From NCBI GenBank assembly GCA_021732975.1, contig JAKFWC010000024.1:1-64000 (forward strand): a stretch of DNA of 64,000 nucleotides, written 5' to 3'. Of this stretch, positions 9,859 through 17,753 are shown piece by piece; the stretch's first letter is position 1; each line of letters begins with the position of its first letter. The stretch comes from Planctomycetaceae bacterium. GTDB taxonomy: Bacteria > Planctomycetota > Planctomycetia > Planctomycetales > Planctomycetaceae. A program made the translations under genes and the position numbers. A model generated the notes under the pieces. It had not been told where the DNA came from. It did no database searches and saw only the letters and a list, made by a program, of their open reading frames with translations.

Positions 9859-9899
9859 GGGCTGATGGCTAAGAGCTAAGGGAACAGAGAAGATGACGC

Positions 9900-9931
9900 G
9901 CATCCCGGCTGCTTCGGAGTAGCCGGGATGC
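9900..9931 (+). terminator. Probable intrinsic terminator after DUF3500 gene
   Basis: An 11-bp perfect stem (GCATCCCGGCT at 9900-9910, complement at 9921-9931) with a 10-base loop, followed by TTTCAT. It lies 42 bp past the stop codon. Confidence 0.65.
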
Positions 9932-9954
9932 TTTCATAAATTGAGTATCGTGCG

Positions 9955-10035
9955 GTGTGCCACTGGCTCTTCCAGTGTCTTCTTCCGCGAAATACGGCAC
10001 ACATAAAAATCGCACTGGCAGAGCCAGTGGCACAC
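9955..10035. repeat. Inverted repeat upstream of aminotransferase
   Basis: Two 23-base arms (9955-9977 and 10013-10035) built on GTGCCACTGGCTCT and its complement differ at one position and enclose 35 bases. The right arm ends 17 bp before the aminotransferase ATG, so a folded leader would approach the ribosome-binding region. The motif resembles a dispersed planctomycete repeat (inference). Confidence 0.8.
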
Positions 10036-10051
10036 GGAAAAGATCACCAGT

Positions 10052-11407
10052 ATGCCCAACACGATCACGACCCGGTTTGAACAACGTTTCGGCAAATCGC
10101 GTGAACTGGCGACGCGCGCGCAGCAGCGGTTTCCCAGCGGGGTGACCCACGACGGGCGGTATCTCGAACCATTTCCGGTGTTCGTCGATCACGCCGTGGG
10201 CTCGACCAAGGTGTCCGTCGAAGGGCATCCGATTATTGACTACTGGGTCGGTCATGCAGCCTTACTGCTCGGACACAGCCACCCGGCGGTGGTGCGGGCC
10301 GTGCAGGAGCAGATGAACAAGGGGACGCACTTCTCCGCAGGGCATGTCCTGGAGATCGAATGGGCGGACCGTATCTGCCAGATGGTCCCCTCGGCCGAGC
10401 GCGTCCGCTTCACCAACAGTGGCACCGAAGCCACGCTGATGGCGTTACGCGTGGCCCGGCTCGTCACCGGCAAACGCAAAGTGTTGAAATTCATCGGCCA
10501 CTTCCACGGCTGGCACGATTTTCTGGTGCCCGCGGCGTATGCCCCGTATGACCCCAACGACTGGACGATGCCCGGTGTCACCCCCGGTTCGCTGGAAGAC
10601 CTCGTCGTCATCGCTCCGGGCAATCTCGAAGCCGTCGCGGAAGCGATTCGTGTCCATCAGCCGGCGTGTCTCATCGTTGAAGCCACCGGCGGGCATTGGG
10701 GTACCGTGCCGATGCGCGGCGAGTTTCTCCAAGGCTTGCGCGACCTTACGAAACAGCATGACGTGATCCTGATCTTCGATGAAGTCATCACCGGCTTCCG
10801 CGCGCATGCCGGCGGAGCACAAGCGGCTTTCGGTGTCACTCCCGACATGACGACGCTCGCCAAGATTCTCGCGGGGGGCTTACCCGGCGGTGCACTCGCG
10901 GGCCGTGCCGACTTGATGGAAGCCATCGCCTTCAACAACCAATACGGCCGGAAAATGCGGCATCCTGGCACGTTCAACGGCAATCCACTCTCCGCCGCTG
11001 CGGGGTGTGCCGCGCTCGATCTCATCGCCAACAATCAACCGTGTGAAGCCGCGAATGCGTCCGCAGCGGAACTCCGTCGCCGCTTGAATCAACTCTTCAC
11101 CGAGAAGAAAACGAACTGGTGCGCGTACGGCGATTTTTCGATGATCCACATCCTCACCGGCTACGATGGACCGCGCCCCACCAGCGACGATTTCATCCCC
11201 CACAGTGGCGACTACACAAAGCTCGATGCCAAGGGCGATCCGAAGTTTCTGTACGCCTACCGGGCCGCACTGTTACTCGGCGGCGTCGACTGGTTCGCCT
11301 GGGGCGGGATGACCTCGTCCGCGCATACGGTGAGCGATCTCGACACCACCATCGCCGCATTCGATCAGGCGATCGTTCTGCTGCGCGGCGACGGCTGGCT
11401 GAGTTGA
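10052..11407 (+). CDS. Class III aminotransferase, glutamate-1-semialdehyde aminomutase-like
   Basis: A 451-residue PLP enzyme of the fold-type I class III family, closest in appearance to glutamate-1-semialdehyde 2,1-aminomutase. Visible landmarks are NSGTEA (122-127), the PLP-aspartate motif FDEVITGFR (242-250), the Schiff-base lysine Lys271 in LAKILAGGLPGGA, and HPGTFNGNPLSAAAG. True HemL proteins are about 430 residues. The extra C-terminal segment around YDGPRPTSDDFIPHSGDYTK is not typical of HemL. No heme genes are adjacent, so it is more likely an aminomutase-like paralogue of unknown substrate than HemL itself. ATG at 10052 follows a repeat hairpin. Confidence 0.88.
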   Translation: MPNTITTRFEQRFGKSRELATRAQQRFPSGVTHDGRYLEPFPVFVDHAVGSTKVSVEGHPIIDYWVGHAALLLGHSHPAVVRAVQEQMNKGTHFSAGHVLEIEWADRICQMVPSAERVRFTNSGTEATLMALRVARLVTGKRKVLKFIGHFHGWHDFLVPAAYAPYDPNDWTMPGVTPGSLEDLVVIAPGNLEAVAEAIRVHQPACLIVEATGGHWGTVPMRGEFLQGLRDLTKQHDVILIFDEVITGFRAHAGGAQAAFGVTPDMTTLAKILAGGLPGGALAGRADLMEAIAFNNQYGRKMRHPGTFNGNPLSAAAGCAALDLIANNQPCEAANASAAELRRRLNQLFTEKKTNWCAYGDFSMIHILTGYDGPRPTSDDFIPHSGDYTKLDAKGDPKFLYAYRAALLLGGVDWFAWGGMTSSAHTVSDLDTTIAAFDQAIVLLRGDGWLS

Positions 11408-11424
11408 TGTCTTATCGTCAGAAC

Positions 11425-11498
11425 CGCGACCGTCAGGGAGCGTGTTCCGATGAACTACGTCCCCTCTCTCCAGACGAACACGCTCCCTGACGGTCGCG
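11425..11498. repeat. Perfect 23-bp inverted repeat after aminotransferase
   Basis: Arms at 11425-11447 and 11476-11498 are perfectly complementary (core GACCGTCAGGGAGCGTGTTC) around a 28-base loop, 18 bp past the aminotransferase stop. It could serve as a processing or termination hairpin. There is no U-tract. Confidence 0.85.
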
Positions 11499-11593
11499 CC
11501 ACTGACAGGCGGGCGGCATCTCGGTCGTAGACACGTCTGCACGCCTCCGGTTAGTCTGACCGCTGTGTTTGTTCGTTGACTGGAGTCGACTCG

Positions 11594-12523
11594 ATGCCGT
11601 TGCATCCGCAAGCTGTGAAGTTTCTGGAGATTTACGCGCGACTCGAGCAGCCGCCGCTGGAAACCACGCCGGTCGAGGAATCGCGGCAATTGCTGGCCAG
11701 CGGGACCGGCATCTTTCCGAATTGTCCCGAACTGGCTTCCGTCGACGATGTGTTCATTCCCGGTTCCGGCGGGCCGTTGTTGTTACGAATCTATCACCCC
11801 AAACAGACCGTGAATCGCGGCGCATGCCTCTACTTTCACGGCGGTGGCTGGGTGCTCAACAGCGTGCAGACACACGACGACTTTGTGCGCCGGTTGACCG
11901 ATGCCGCCGGGTGCGTGTGCATCTCCGTCGAGTACCGTCTCGCTCCCGAACATCCCTATCCCGCCGCCGCAGAAGATGCGTATGCCGCGCTGCAATGGTT
12001 AGCCGCGAACGGACCGCAGTGGGATGTTGATCCCTCACGACTTGCGGTCGCCGGTGACAGCGCCGGCGGCAATCTCGCAGCCGCCGTTTGTTTGATGGCG
12101 CGCGATCGCGACGGTCCGCCGATTCGTCAACAGATTCTCGCCTATCCGATCACCGACTGCGATTTCACCCGGCCGTCTTATCACGAGAACGCGGACGGCT
12201 ATTTTCTCACCGCGAGCCAGATGAAATGGTTCTGGGATCATTACTGCCCCGAACTCGCACGACGCAAAGAACCCTACGCCTCACCGATCTATGCGGCTTC
12301 GCTTCAAGACTTGCCCCCGGCATTCATTTTCACCGCTGAATTTGACCCACTGCGTGATGAAGGGGAAGCGTACGCCGCGGCATTGAAGTCTGCCGGTGTC
12401 CCCGTCATCTGCAAACGATTCGATGGGATGATCCACGCCTTCCTCCGCCGCGTCACAACCTTCGACGCCGCACGGGAAGCGCTGCAAGACGTGGCACAGA
12501 TATTACAGAAAGCGTTCCGCTAA
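11594..12523 (+). CDS. Alpha/beta hydrolase, hormone-sensitive-lipase-type esterase
   Basis: A 309-residue carboxylesterase of the HSL (bacterial esterase family IV) type. The oxyanion motif HGGGW is at 82-86, the nucleophile Ser156 in GDSAGG (154-159), the acid Asp251 in FDPLRDEG and the base His281 in MIHAF, giving a complete catalytic triad. It hydrolyses short-chain acyl esters in characterised relatives. There is no signal peptide, so it is cytoplasmic. ATG at 11594 is preceded by GGAG eight bases upstream; the TTG-started extension adds only six residues. It is followed 28 bp later by the exported nitrilase-fold gene on the same strand, so the two are probably co-transcribed. Confidence 0.93.
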   Translation: MPLHPQAVKFLEIYARLEQPPLETTPVEESRQLLASGTGIFPNCPELASVDDVFIPGSGGPLLLRIYHPKQTVNRGACLYFHGGGWVLNSVQTHDDFVRRLTDAAGCVCISVEYRLAPEHPYPAAAEDAYAALQWLAANGPQWDVDPSRLAVAGDSAGGNLAAAVCLMARDRDGPPIRQQILAYPITDCDFTRPSYHENADGYFLTASQMKWFWDHYCPELARRKEPYASPIYAASLQDLPPAFIFTAEFDPLRDEGEAYAAALKSAGVPVICKRFDGMIHAFLRRVTTFDAAREALQDVAQILQKAFR

Positions 12524-12551
12524 CCGGTGACGCCTCGTTCCGGAGAACTGT

Positions 12552-13904
12552 ATGCGATCGATCTTAAAGTTATTCGTCGTCATCGGACAAATCCTTTTCG
12601 TTGTCTCTACAGCATCGGCTGCGAAACTTGTCTTGCCGAATGGCTGGCAGGCGATGTCCCCGCGTGACGAGATTCGTCCCGCGTTCACCTTTGAATCGTC
12701 GGGCGGTCCAAAGCAAACTGGCAGTTTCGTCATCACGCACGATCAGCGCGAAGGCTTGGATGGCTGGATTCAAAAGTCATTCCCCGTGAAGGGGACGGAA
12801 TGGTATCGGTTCACCGCGGCCCGGAAACTGACCGATGTCGCGTTGCCGCGACGCAGTGCGCTGGTCCGTGTGTTATGGCAGGACGATGCCGGAAAAATGG
12901 TTTCGGCCACCGTCCCTCCGGAGCAAGTCGCCGAGATGGGGCATACACCCACGGCAGAACCCGAGCATCCCGTTGATGGACCAACGGACGAATCCGGTTG
13001 GACGACGGTCCACGGCTGGTATCGTGCTCCCGCTGCGGCGACACGGGCCATTGTCGAACTCCATCTGCAATGGGCTCCCAACGGCCGCGTGGAATGGAGC
13101 GACATCGATTTTGCCAAGACATCACCGCCCCCGAGCCGAAAGGTCCGGCTGGCGACGATTCATCATCGTCCCGGCGGCAAATCACCACGTCAGAACTGTG
13201 AAGAATATGCACCGTTGATCGCCGAAGCCGCCGCGAAGAAAGCCGACCTCGTCGTCCTCGGCGAAACCGTGCCGTATGCGAATGTTGGGAAGAAACCGCA
13301 TGAAACCGCCGAGCCGGTGCCGGGGCCGACCACTGATTACTTCGGCGGCCTCGCGAAACAGCACCACCTGCACATCGTCGTCAGTCTCTACGAACGGGAT
13401 CAGCATCTGGTTTACAACGTCGCCGCACTGATCGGACCGGACGGCCAACTGATCGGCAAATATCGCAAGGTTTGCCTACCGCACGGAGAGGTCGAAAACG
13501 GCGTGGCCCCCGGTCACGACTACCCGGTGTTCGACACGAAGATCGGCAAGATCGGCATGATGATCTGTTACGACGGCTTCTTCCCCGAGGTGGCCCGCGA
13601 ACTCTCCAACCGTGGGGCAGAAGTGATTGCGTGGCCAGTCTGGGGCTGTAACCCGCTCCTCGCCAAAGCCCGAGCCGCGGAGAACCACGTCTTCGTCGTC
13701 AGCAGCACCTATACCGATCCCAAAAATCGCTGGATGATCTCCGCCGTCTTCGATCAAACCGGCAAGCCGATCGCTCAAGCCGAAGCGTGGGACACGGTGG
13801 CCATCGCGGAAGTCGAACTCACGCGACCCTACATCGGCCCCTGGAATCTCGGCGATTTCCGGTCGATGATCGAACGTCATCGGCCGGTGACGACGAGCAA
13901 ATGA
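12552..13904 (+). CDS. Exported carbon-nitrogen hydrolase with N-terminal accessory domain
   Basis: A 450-residue protein. Residues 1-23 form a signal peptide (ending ASAA). Residues about 25-190 are a beta-rich region with several Trp residues, resembling a carbohydrate-binding-like sandwich. Residues about 195-445 are a nitrilase-superfamily amidase. The catalytic Glu-Lys-Cys set is complete: Glu238 (VLGETVPY), Lys306 (KYRKVCLP) and Cys339 (MICYDGFFPE). The superfamily hydrolyses non-peptide C-N bonds. Export and the fused N-terminal domain are unusual, since most nitrilase-fold enzymes are cytoplasmic single-domain proteins. The substrate may be an extracellular amide or N-acyl compound (inference). 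It sits 28 bp after the esterase gene. Confidence 0.9.
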   Translation: MRSILKLFVVIGQILFVVSTASAAKLVLPNGWQAMSPRDEIRPAFTFESSGGPKQTGSFVITHDQREGLDGWIQKSFPVKGTEWYRFTAARKLTDVALPRRSALVRVLWQDDAGKMVSATVPPEQVAEMGHTPTAEPEHPVDGPTDESGWTTVHGWYRAPAAATRAIVELHLQWAPNGRVEWSDIDFAKTSPPPSRKVRLATIHHRPGGKSPRQNCEEYAPLIAEAAAKKADLVVLGETVPYANVGKKPHETAEPVPGPTTDYFGGLAKQHHLHIVVSLYERDQHLVYNVAALIGPDGQLIGKYRKVCLPHGEVENGVAPGHDYPVFDTKIGKIGMMICYDGFFPEVARELSNRGAEVIAWPVWGCNPLLAKARAAENHVFVVSSTYTDPKNRWMISAVFDQTGKPIAQAEAWDTVAIAEVELTRPYIGPWNLGDFRSMIERHRPVTTSK

Positions 13905-13913
13905 CAGCCGATA

Positions 13914-14687
13914 TCATTCGTCATCATCGAAATCATCGTCCTCATCATCCTCGTAGTCGTCTTCGTATTCACCCAGGCAGGGGATGACGCGATCCAGTGC
14001 CTCGCGCTCGGCGGGGGTCATGTTGGTCCGGGTCCAGATGAGATAATCCGACGCATCGGAATCGGGCAGGTCGTAGAGGTCTTCAAAGCCAATGCCGATG
14101 ACCTGGTCCTTCCACACCGCCATCGACAGGCCGTGCTCCTCGTCCCAGTTGATTTTCCAACCGAGCGTCAACACTGGAAGCCCTTCGCAGACCGTGTTGG
14201 TGTACGTGATCCCGTCCAAGGTCGCGAGCGGGCCGAGTTCTTCGATGGTGCTCACTTCCGGGCAGTCGTTGTTGTCGAACCAATCTTCGTCGATCGAGCG
14301 GGCCACTGCGTAATATCGCAGCATCGCATTCGCAATGTTCTGACAGATGCGGGTCTGATGCTCCTGAAAGTACTGATACCCGGCAACTTGTTCGGCAGAA
14401 GGTTCGCCCGTAGCGGTTTTCACAAATGAGATCTCAAACACGCCGAGCCCTCGCAGACTATCGAAGATGTCGAAATTGCGGCAGTTTTTAATCAGTTTCG
14501 GCGTGGGATTCTGCCAGGCATCGACGAGTTGGCGGTCATCCGCATCCAGCCTCTTCAGTGCGTCGTCAGCACCTTCCGGCGCGAACAGCTTGAGTCCCGG
14601 AATCGCCTGGAAATTCATCAGTGAATCACCCCATTGATCGGGAACCAGACGACCAAGCACCGGGTGGTCAATCGGCTTGAGTTTCAC
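13914..14687 (-). CDS. Uncharacterised protein with acidic tail (DUF6985-like)
   Basis: A 257-residue cytoplasmic protein. The segment GWKINWDEEHGLSMAVWKDQ (about 176-195) resembles the core of the DUF6985 family, but I hold this loosely. The C-terminus is a run of Asp and Glu (about 240-257). There is no signal peptide or membrane segment. The start is GTG at 14687 with AAAGG eight bases upstream. It converges on the nitrilase gene (9 bp apart) and is divergent from the large WD40 gene. Proteins of this kind are sometimes immunity-like or stress-associated, but nothing here shows that. Confidence 0.6.
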   Translation of the reverse strand: MKLKPIDHPVLGRLVPDQWGDSLMNFQAIPGLKLFAPEGADDALKRLDADDRQLVDAWQNPTPKLIKNCRNFDIFDSLRGLGVFEISFVKTATGEPSAEQVAGYQYFQEHQTRICQNIANAMLRYYAVARSIDEDWFDNNDCPEVSTIEELGPLATLDGITYTNTVCEGLPVLTLGWKINWDEEHGLSMAVWKDQVIGIGFEDLYDLPDSDASDYLIWTRTNMTPAEREALDRVIPCLGEYEDDYEDDEDDDFDDDE

Positions 14688-14908
14688 GAGGAACGCCTTT
14701 CAACGGAGATTCGCGGAACGGAAAACACGACGAATTGGGACCGAGAAGGGAGAAGCAACCCGCCACACTACCGAGGCGTCTGCTTTCATTCCAGCGGACA
14801 TCACACCTTCACTTTCGCTGTGCCCTCCGACACGGCACACTGGAAGGTCGATGTTGATGCGTGGGGTATCAACATCACGCGTCGGTGACGGATCGGGAGG
14901 AGCAGCGA

Positions 14909-17656
14909 ATGCAACGAGGATTAAAGCACACGTCCTGGATGACGATGGTTGTTGTCGCATTTGTCACCGGAACCGGACTGCAAGCCGCCGAGCCGAAAGC
15001 GCTCGTCGGGCATACCGATCCGGCGTACTTCGCGGTCTATACGACCGACGGCAAGCAACTCGTCACGGCGGGCTTCGATAAAACGCTGCGGCTGTGGGAT
15101 TTGAATTCGCTCACATCGATCCGGACGATGACCGGCCACACCGGGCTGGTGTTGTCGGCGGCTTTGTCGAAAGATGGGGCACGGCTGGTGTCGGGATCGC
15201 TCGACAACTCGGTCCGCATCTGGGACATGCCCATCCGCACGCCGATTCATAACCAGGCGGTGCATCAAGGAGCGGCATTGGTCGCTGTCAGTCCCGATGG
15301 AACTTGGGTCGTCACCGCGGGGCAGGACAAGACGATCAAAATCTGGAATGCAGCGGATCGGGCGTTGATCAAAGAAATTGGCGGGCTGCCGCATCCCATC
15401 ACGAAACTCGCATTGCGGAACGACAAAGCGCAGGTAGCGGTCGCCGATGTTGCGGGTTTCGTGCGGTTTTTCAATCCGAACGATGGTGCGTTGCAGGGAA
15501 TGATGGGGGCCCACGCTGTTGAAATCACCGGGCTGAGCTACCCGGCCAACAACTCGTTCATCATGACCAGTGGCGCGGACGGCATCGTGAGGCGCTGGCC
15601 GGTGCAACTGCCACCAACGCGGCAGGGGACGGGCATCGAAGGCGAAATTGTCGCGCTGAAAGTCGCTCCGAACAATGCGTGGTTTGTGGTCGCAGCGACG
15701 GACAAAACCGTGCGGCTGTTCGGCTGGGGCGATGCGAAAGAACAACGCAAACTGGAAGGGCATACCGGTCCGATCGCCGCGGTTGGAGTCAGCGCTGACA
15801 GTGGTCGTATTCTCACCGGTGGCGAAGACAAAAAAGCCCGACTCTATGACGCCGGCAATGGCCAACTCGTGAAAGAATTCCCCGAAGCCCCTGGCCCCAT
15901 CACCGCCGTCGGCATTCATCCCAATGGCCAGGAAATCGCGGTCGCGGATGCCACGGGTGTTGTCAAAACGTACCGCGTGAACGAAGGAACCGAAATCCGC
16001 ACGCTCGCCGGTCACCCCGGCGGGACGTGGTCGCTGACGTACTCGCCGAACCAACAACACCTCATCACTGGCGGACAGGATAAAGCCGTCCGGATCTGGA
16101 ACAACGGCGACGGGGCTGAGGCTCGCAAGTGGGATCACCCCGAAGTCGTCCGCGCGGTCGCCGTCTCGTGGGATGGCAACCAGGTCGCTGTCGGCTGCGA
16201 TGACAAACTCGTCCGACAATACGCGGTAGGTGACGGTGCGCTACAGAACACATTCGCCGGTCACACCGACAAGATTCATGCCGTCGAGTTCCATCGCGAT
16301 AACCAACGGCTCGCATCGGCGTCACAAGACGGCACTGCCCGCGTCTGGCATCTCCAACAGAAACGGGGCTGGCAGCATTATGTTGCGAATGGGGGTGGGG
16401 CGATCCGCGGCGTCAGTTGGTCGCCGGATAATCAAAGCCTCGTCTACGGCGGGGCGGACAAGATCACCTATGTCGACACGATCCATCAGCAGATCAATCA
16501 CATCGCGGATGAGAAACGAGTGAATGCTCTCGTCGTCCATCCTAACAGTGCTTGGCACGCCACCGCGGGGGAGGACGGCAAACTGAAATTGTGGGACTCA
16601 GGCAGCGGCAACCTCGTCCGCGAGTTCGTCGGCCATCAGGGACCGCTGCGGTCGGTCGCAATTCGTCCCGATCAACAGCAGATCGCCTCCGGTGGCAGCG
16701 ACAAGCGACTCATCCTCTGGAACATCAACGACGCGAGCCGACCGCAGTACAACATCACCACCCCCGCGGAGGTGGTGCAAATCGCCTACAGTCCGGACAA
16801 CAAGAAGCTTATCGCCGCGGGAAGCGACAACCTGATTCGGGGATATGACCCAACGCCGCCGAATCCGAACCCCGCTCAACCGCCCTCGCAAGACGCCGCC
16901 CAAACCACCGACGGCCATCCCGCCGCGATCACATCCCTCACGTTCAGCAACGACAACCGTACCGCCTACAGTGCCGCGTCGGATGGCTCACTTCGCGGGT
17001 GGACCATCGCCTCCGCTGCCGCGACCGCCGTGTTGAACGGGCATCAATCGCAGGTCTATTCGGTGGCGTTTCATCCCGAAGGAAAACTGATCGCGTCAGC
17101 ATCGAACGACAAGACAGTCAAAATCTGGGACACGACGAACAACCAGAACATCCGCACCTTCACGGCGCAGGGGGGAGCGATTTACAGCCTCGTTTTCACC
17201 GCCGACGGGCAATTCATTTTGACGGCCGGGGGTGACAAAACCGTCCGGCTCTACAAGACCGACGACGGCAGCGAAGTCCGCAAGTTCAGCGGGCCGGAAG
17301 ACGCGGTGTACTCGGTCGCCCTCAGCCCGAATGGCCAAGTGGTCGCCGCGGTGGGACTCGACCGCAAGATTTATCTGTGGGACTTCAACTCCGCCGGACC
17401 GATCAAAACGCTGACCGGTCATAAGGACGACATCTACCGCGTGGAGTTCAATCCGGCCGGTACAAAGCTCGCGTCGGTGGGATATGCCCGCAATGTTAAT
17501 GTGTGGGACATCGCCTCCGGCCAGCCGGTCTTCCAGCAACAGTTTCCCGGTAACGTCGCGTACTCGATGACATACGCGCCATCGGGCCAGCAACTCGCGG
17601 TGATGGGGAATGATACGAAAGTGTATTTGCTCGATTTGCCGTCATCAGCGCATTGA
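14909..17656 (+). CDS. Exported WD40 protein with 21 repeats
   Basis: A 915-residue protein made, after a signal peptide (MQRGLKHTSWMTMVVVAFVT, cleaved near AAEP), almost entirely of WD40 repeats. Counting by eye the GH...WD pattern from VGHTDPAYFAVY to VYLLDLPSSAH gives 21 units, exactly three times seven, so three seven-bladed propellers in a row are likely. A Pro/Gln/Asn-rich linker (PTPPNPNPAQPPSQD) lies between units 15 and 16. There is no haem motif or catalytic domain, unlike planctomycete proteins that fuse WD40 with a cytochrome. It is probably an extracytoplasmic scaffold (inference). ATG at 14909 has GGGAGGAG upstream. A repeat hairpin follows the stop. Confidence 0.93.
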   Translation: MQRGLKHTSWMTMVVVAFVTGTGLQAAEPKALVGHTDPAYFAVYTTDGKQLVTAGFDKTLRLWDLNSLTSIRTMTGHTGLVLSAALSKDGARLVSGSLDNSVRIWDMPIRTPIHNQAVHQGAALVAVSPDGTWVVTAGQDKTIKIWNAADRALIKEIGGLPHPITKLALRNDKAQVAVADVAGFVRFFNPNDGALQGMMGAHAVEITGLSYPANNSFIMTSGADGIVRRWPVQLPPTRQGTGIEGEIVALKVAPNNAWFVVAATDKTVRLFGWGDAKEQRKLEGHTGPIAAVGVSADSGRILTGGEDKKARLYDAGNGQLVKEFPEAPGPITAVGIHPNGQEIAVADATGVVKTYRVNEGTEIRTLAGHPGGTWSLTYSPNQQHLITGGQDKAVRIWNNGDGAEARKWDHPEVVRAVAVSWDGNQVAVGCDDKLVRQYAVGDGALQNTFAGHTDKIHAVEFHRDNQRLASASQDGTARVWHLQQKRGWQHYVANGGGAIRGVSWSPDNQSLVYGGADKITYVDTIHQQINHIADEKRVNALVVHPNSAWHATAGEDGKLKLWDSGSGNLVREFVGHQGPLRSVAIRPDQQQIASGGSDKRLILWNINDASRPQYNITTPAEVVQIAYSPDNKKLIAAGSDNLIRGYDPTPPNPNPAQPPSQDAAQTTDGHPAAITSLTFSNDNRTAYSAASDGSLRGWTIASAAATAVLNGHQSQVYSVAFHPEGKLIASASNDKTVKIWDTTNNQNIRTFTAQGGAIYSLVFTADGQFILTAGGDKTVRLYKTDDGSEVRKFSGPEDAVYSVALSPNGQVVAAVGLDRKIYLWDFNSAGPIKTLTGHKDDIYRVEFNPAGTKLASVGYARNVNVWDIASGQPVFQQQFPGNVAYSMTYAPSGQQLAVMGNDTKVYLLDLPSSAH

Positions 17657-17673
17657 GTTGAGAGTCAAAAGAT

Positions 17674-17737
17674 TTCGCTTGCGCTTTGCAGAATCACAAC
17701 AACCACAATCCTTGGGATCATGCAAAGCGCAAGCGAA
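17674..17737. repeat. Inverted repeat of the TCGCTTGCGCTTTGCA family between convergent genes
   Basis: Arms TTCGCTTGCGCTTTGCA (17674-17690) and its exact complement (17721-17737) enclose 30 bases. It is the clearest copy of a repeat family found at many intergenic sites in this window. Placed between the WD40 stop and the DUF58 stop, it could serve as a two-way terminator. Confidence 0.85.
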
Positions 17738-17753
17738 GGAGGTTTCTCCCCCC

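Noticed and set aside
10052..11407. Assignment of the aminotransferase as HemL
   Set aside because: The motifs are HemL-like, but the unusual C-terminal segment and lack of heme genes nearby make an aminomutase-like paralogue more likely.
13914..14687. Possible immunity protein of a toxin system
   Set aside because: The DUF6985-like resemblance is weak and there is no toxin gene next to it.
14921..16219. A 432-codon open frame antisense to the WD40 gene
   Set aside because: It arises from the repeated WD40 codons read in reverse; no protein family is apparent.
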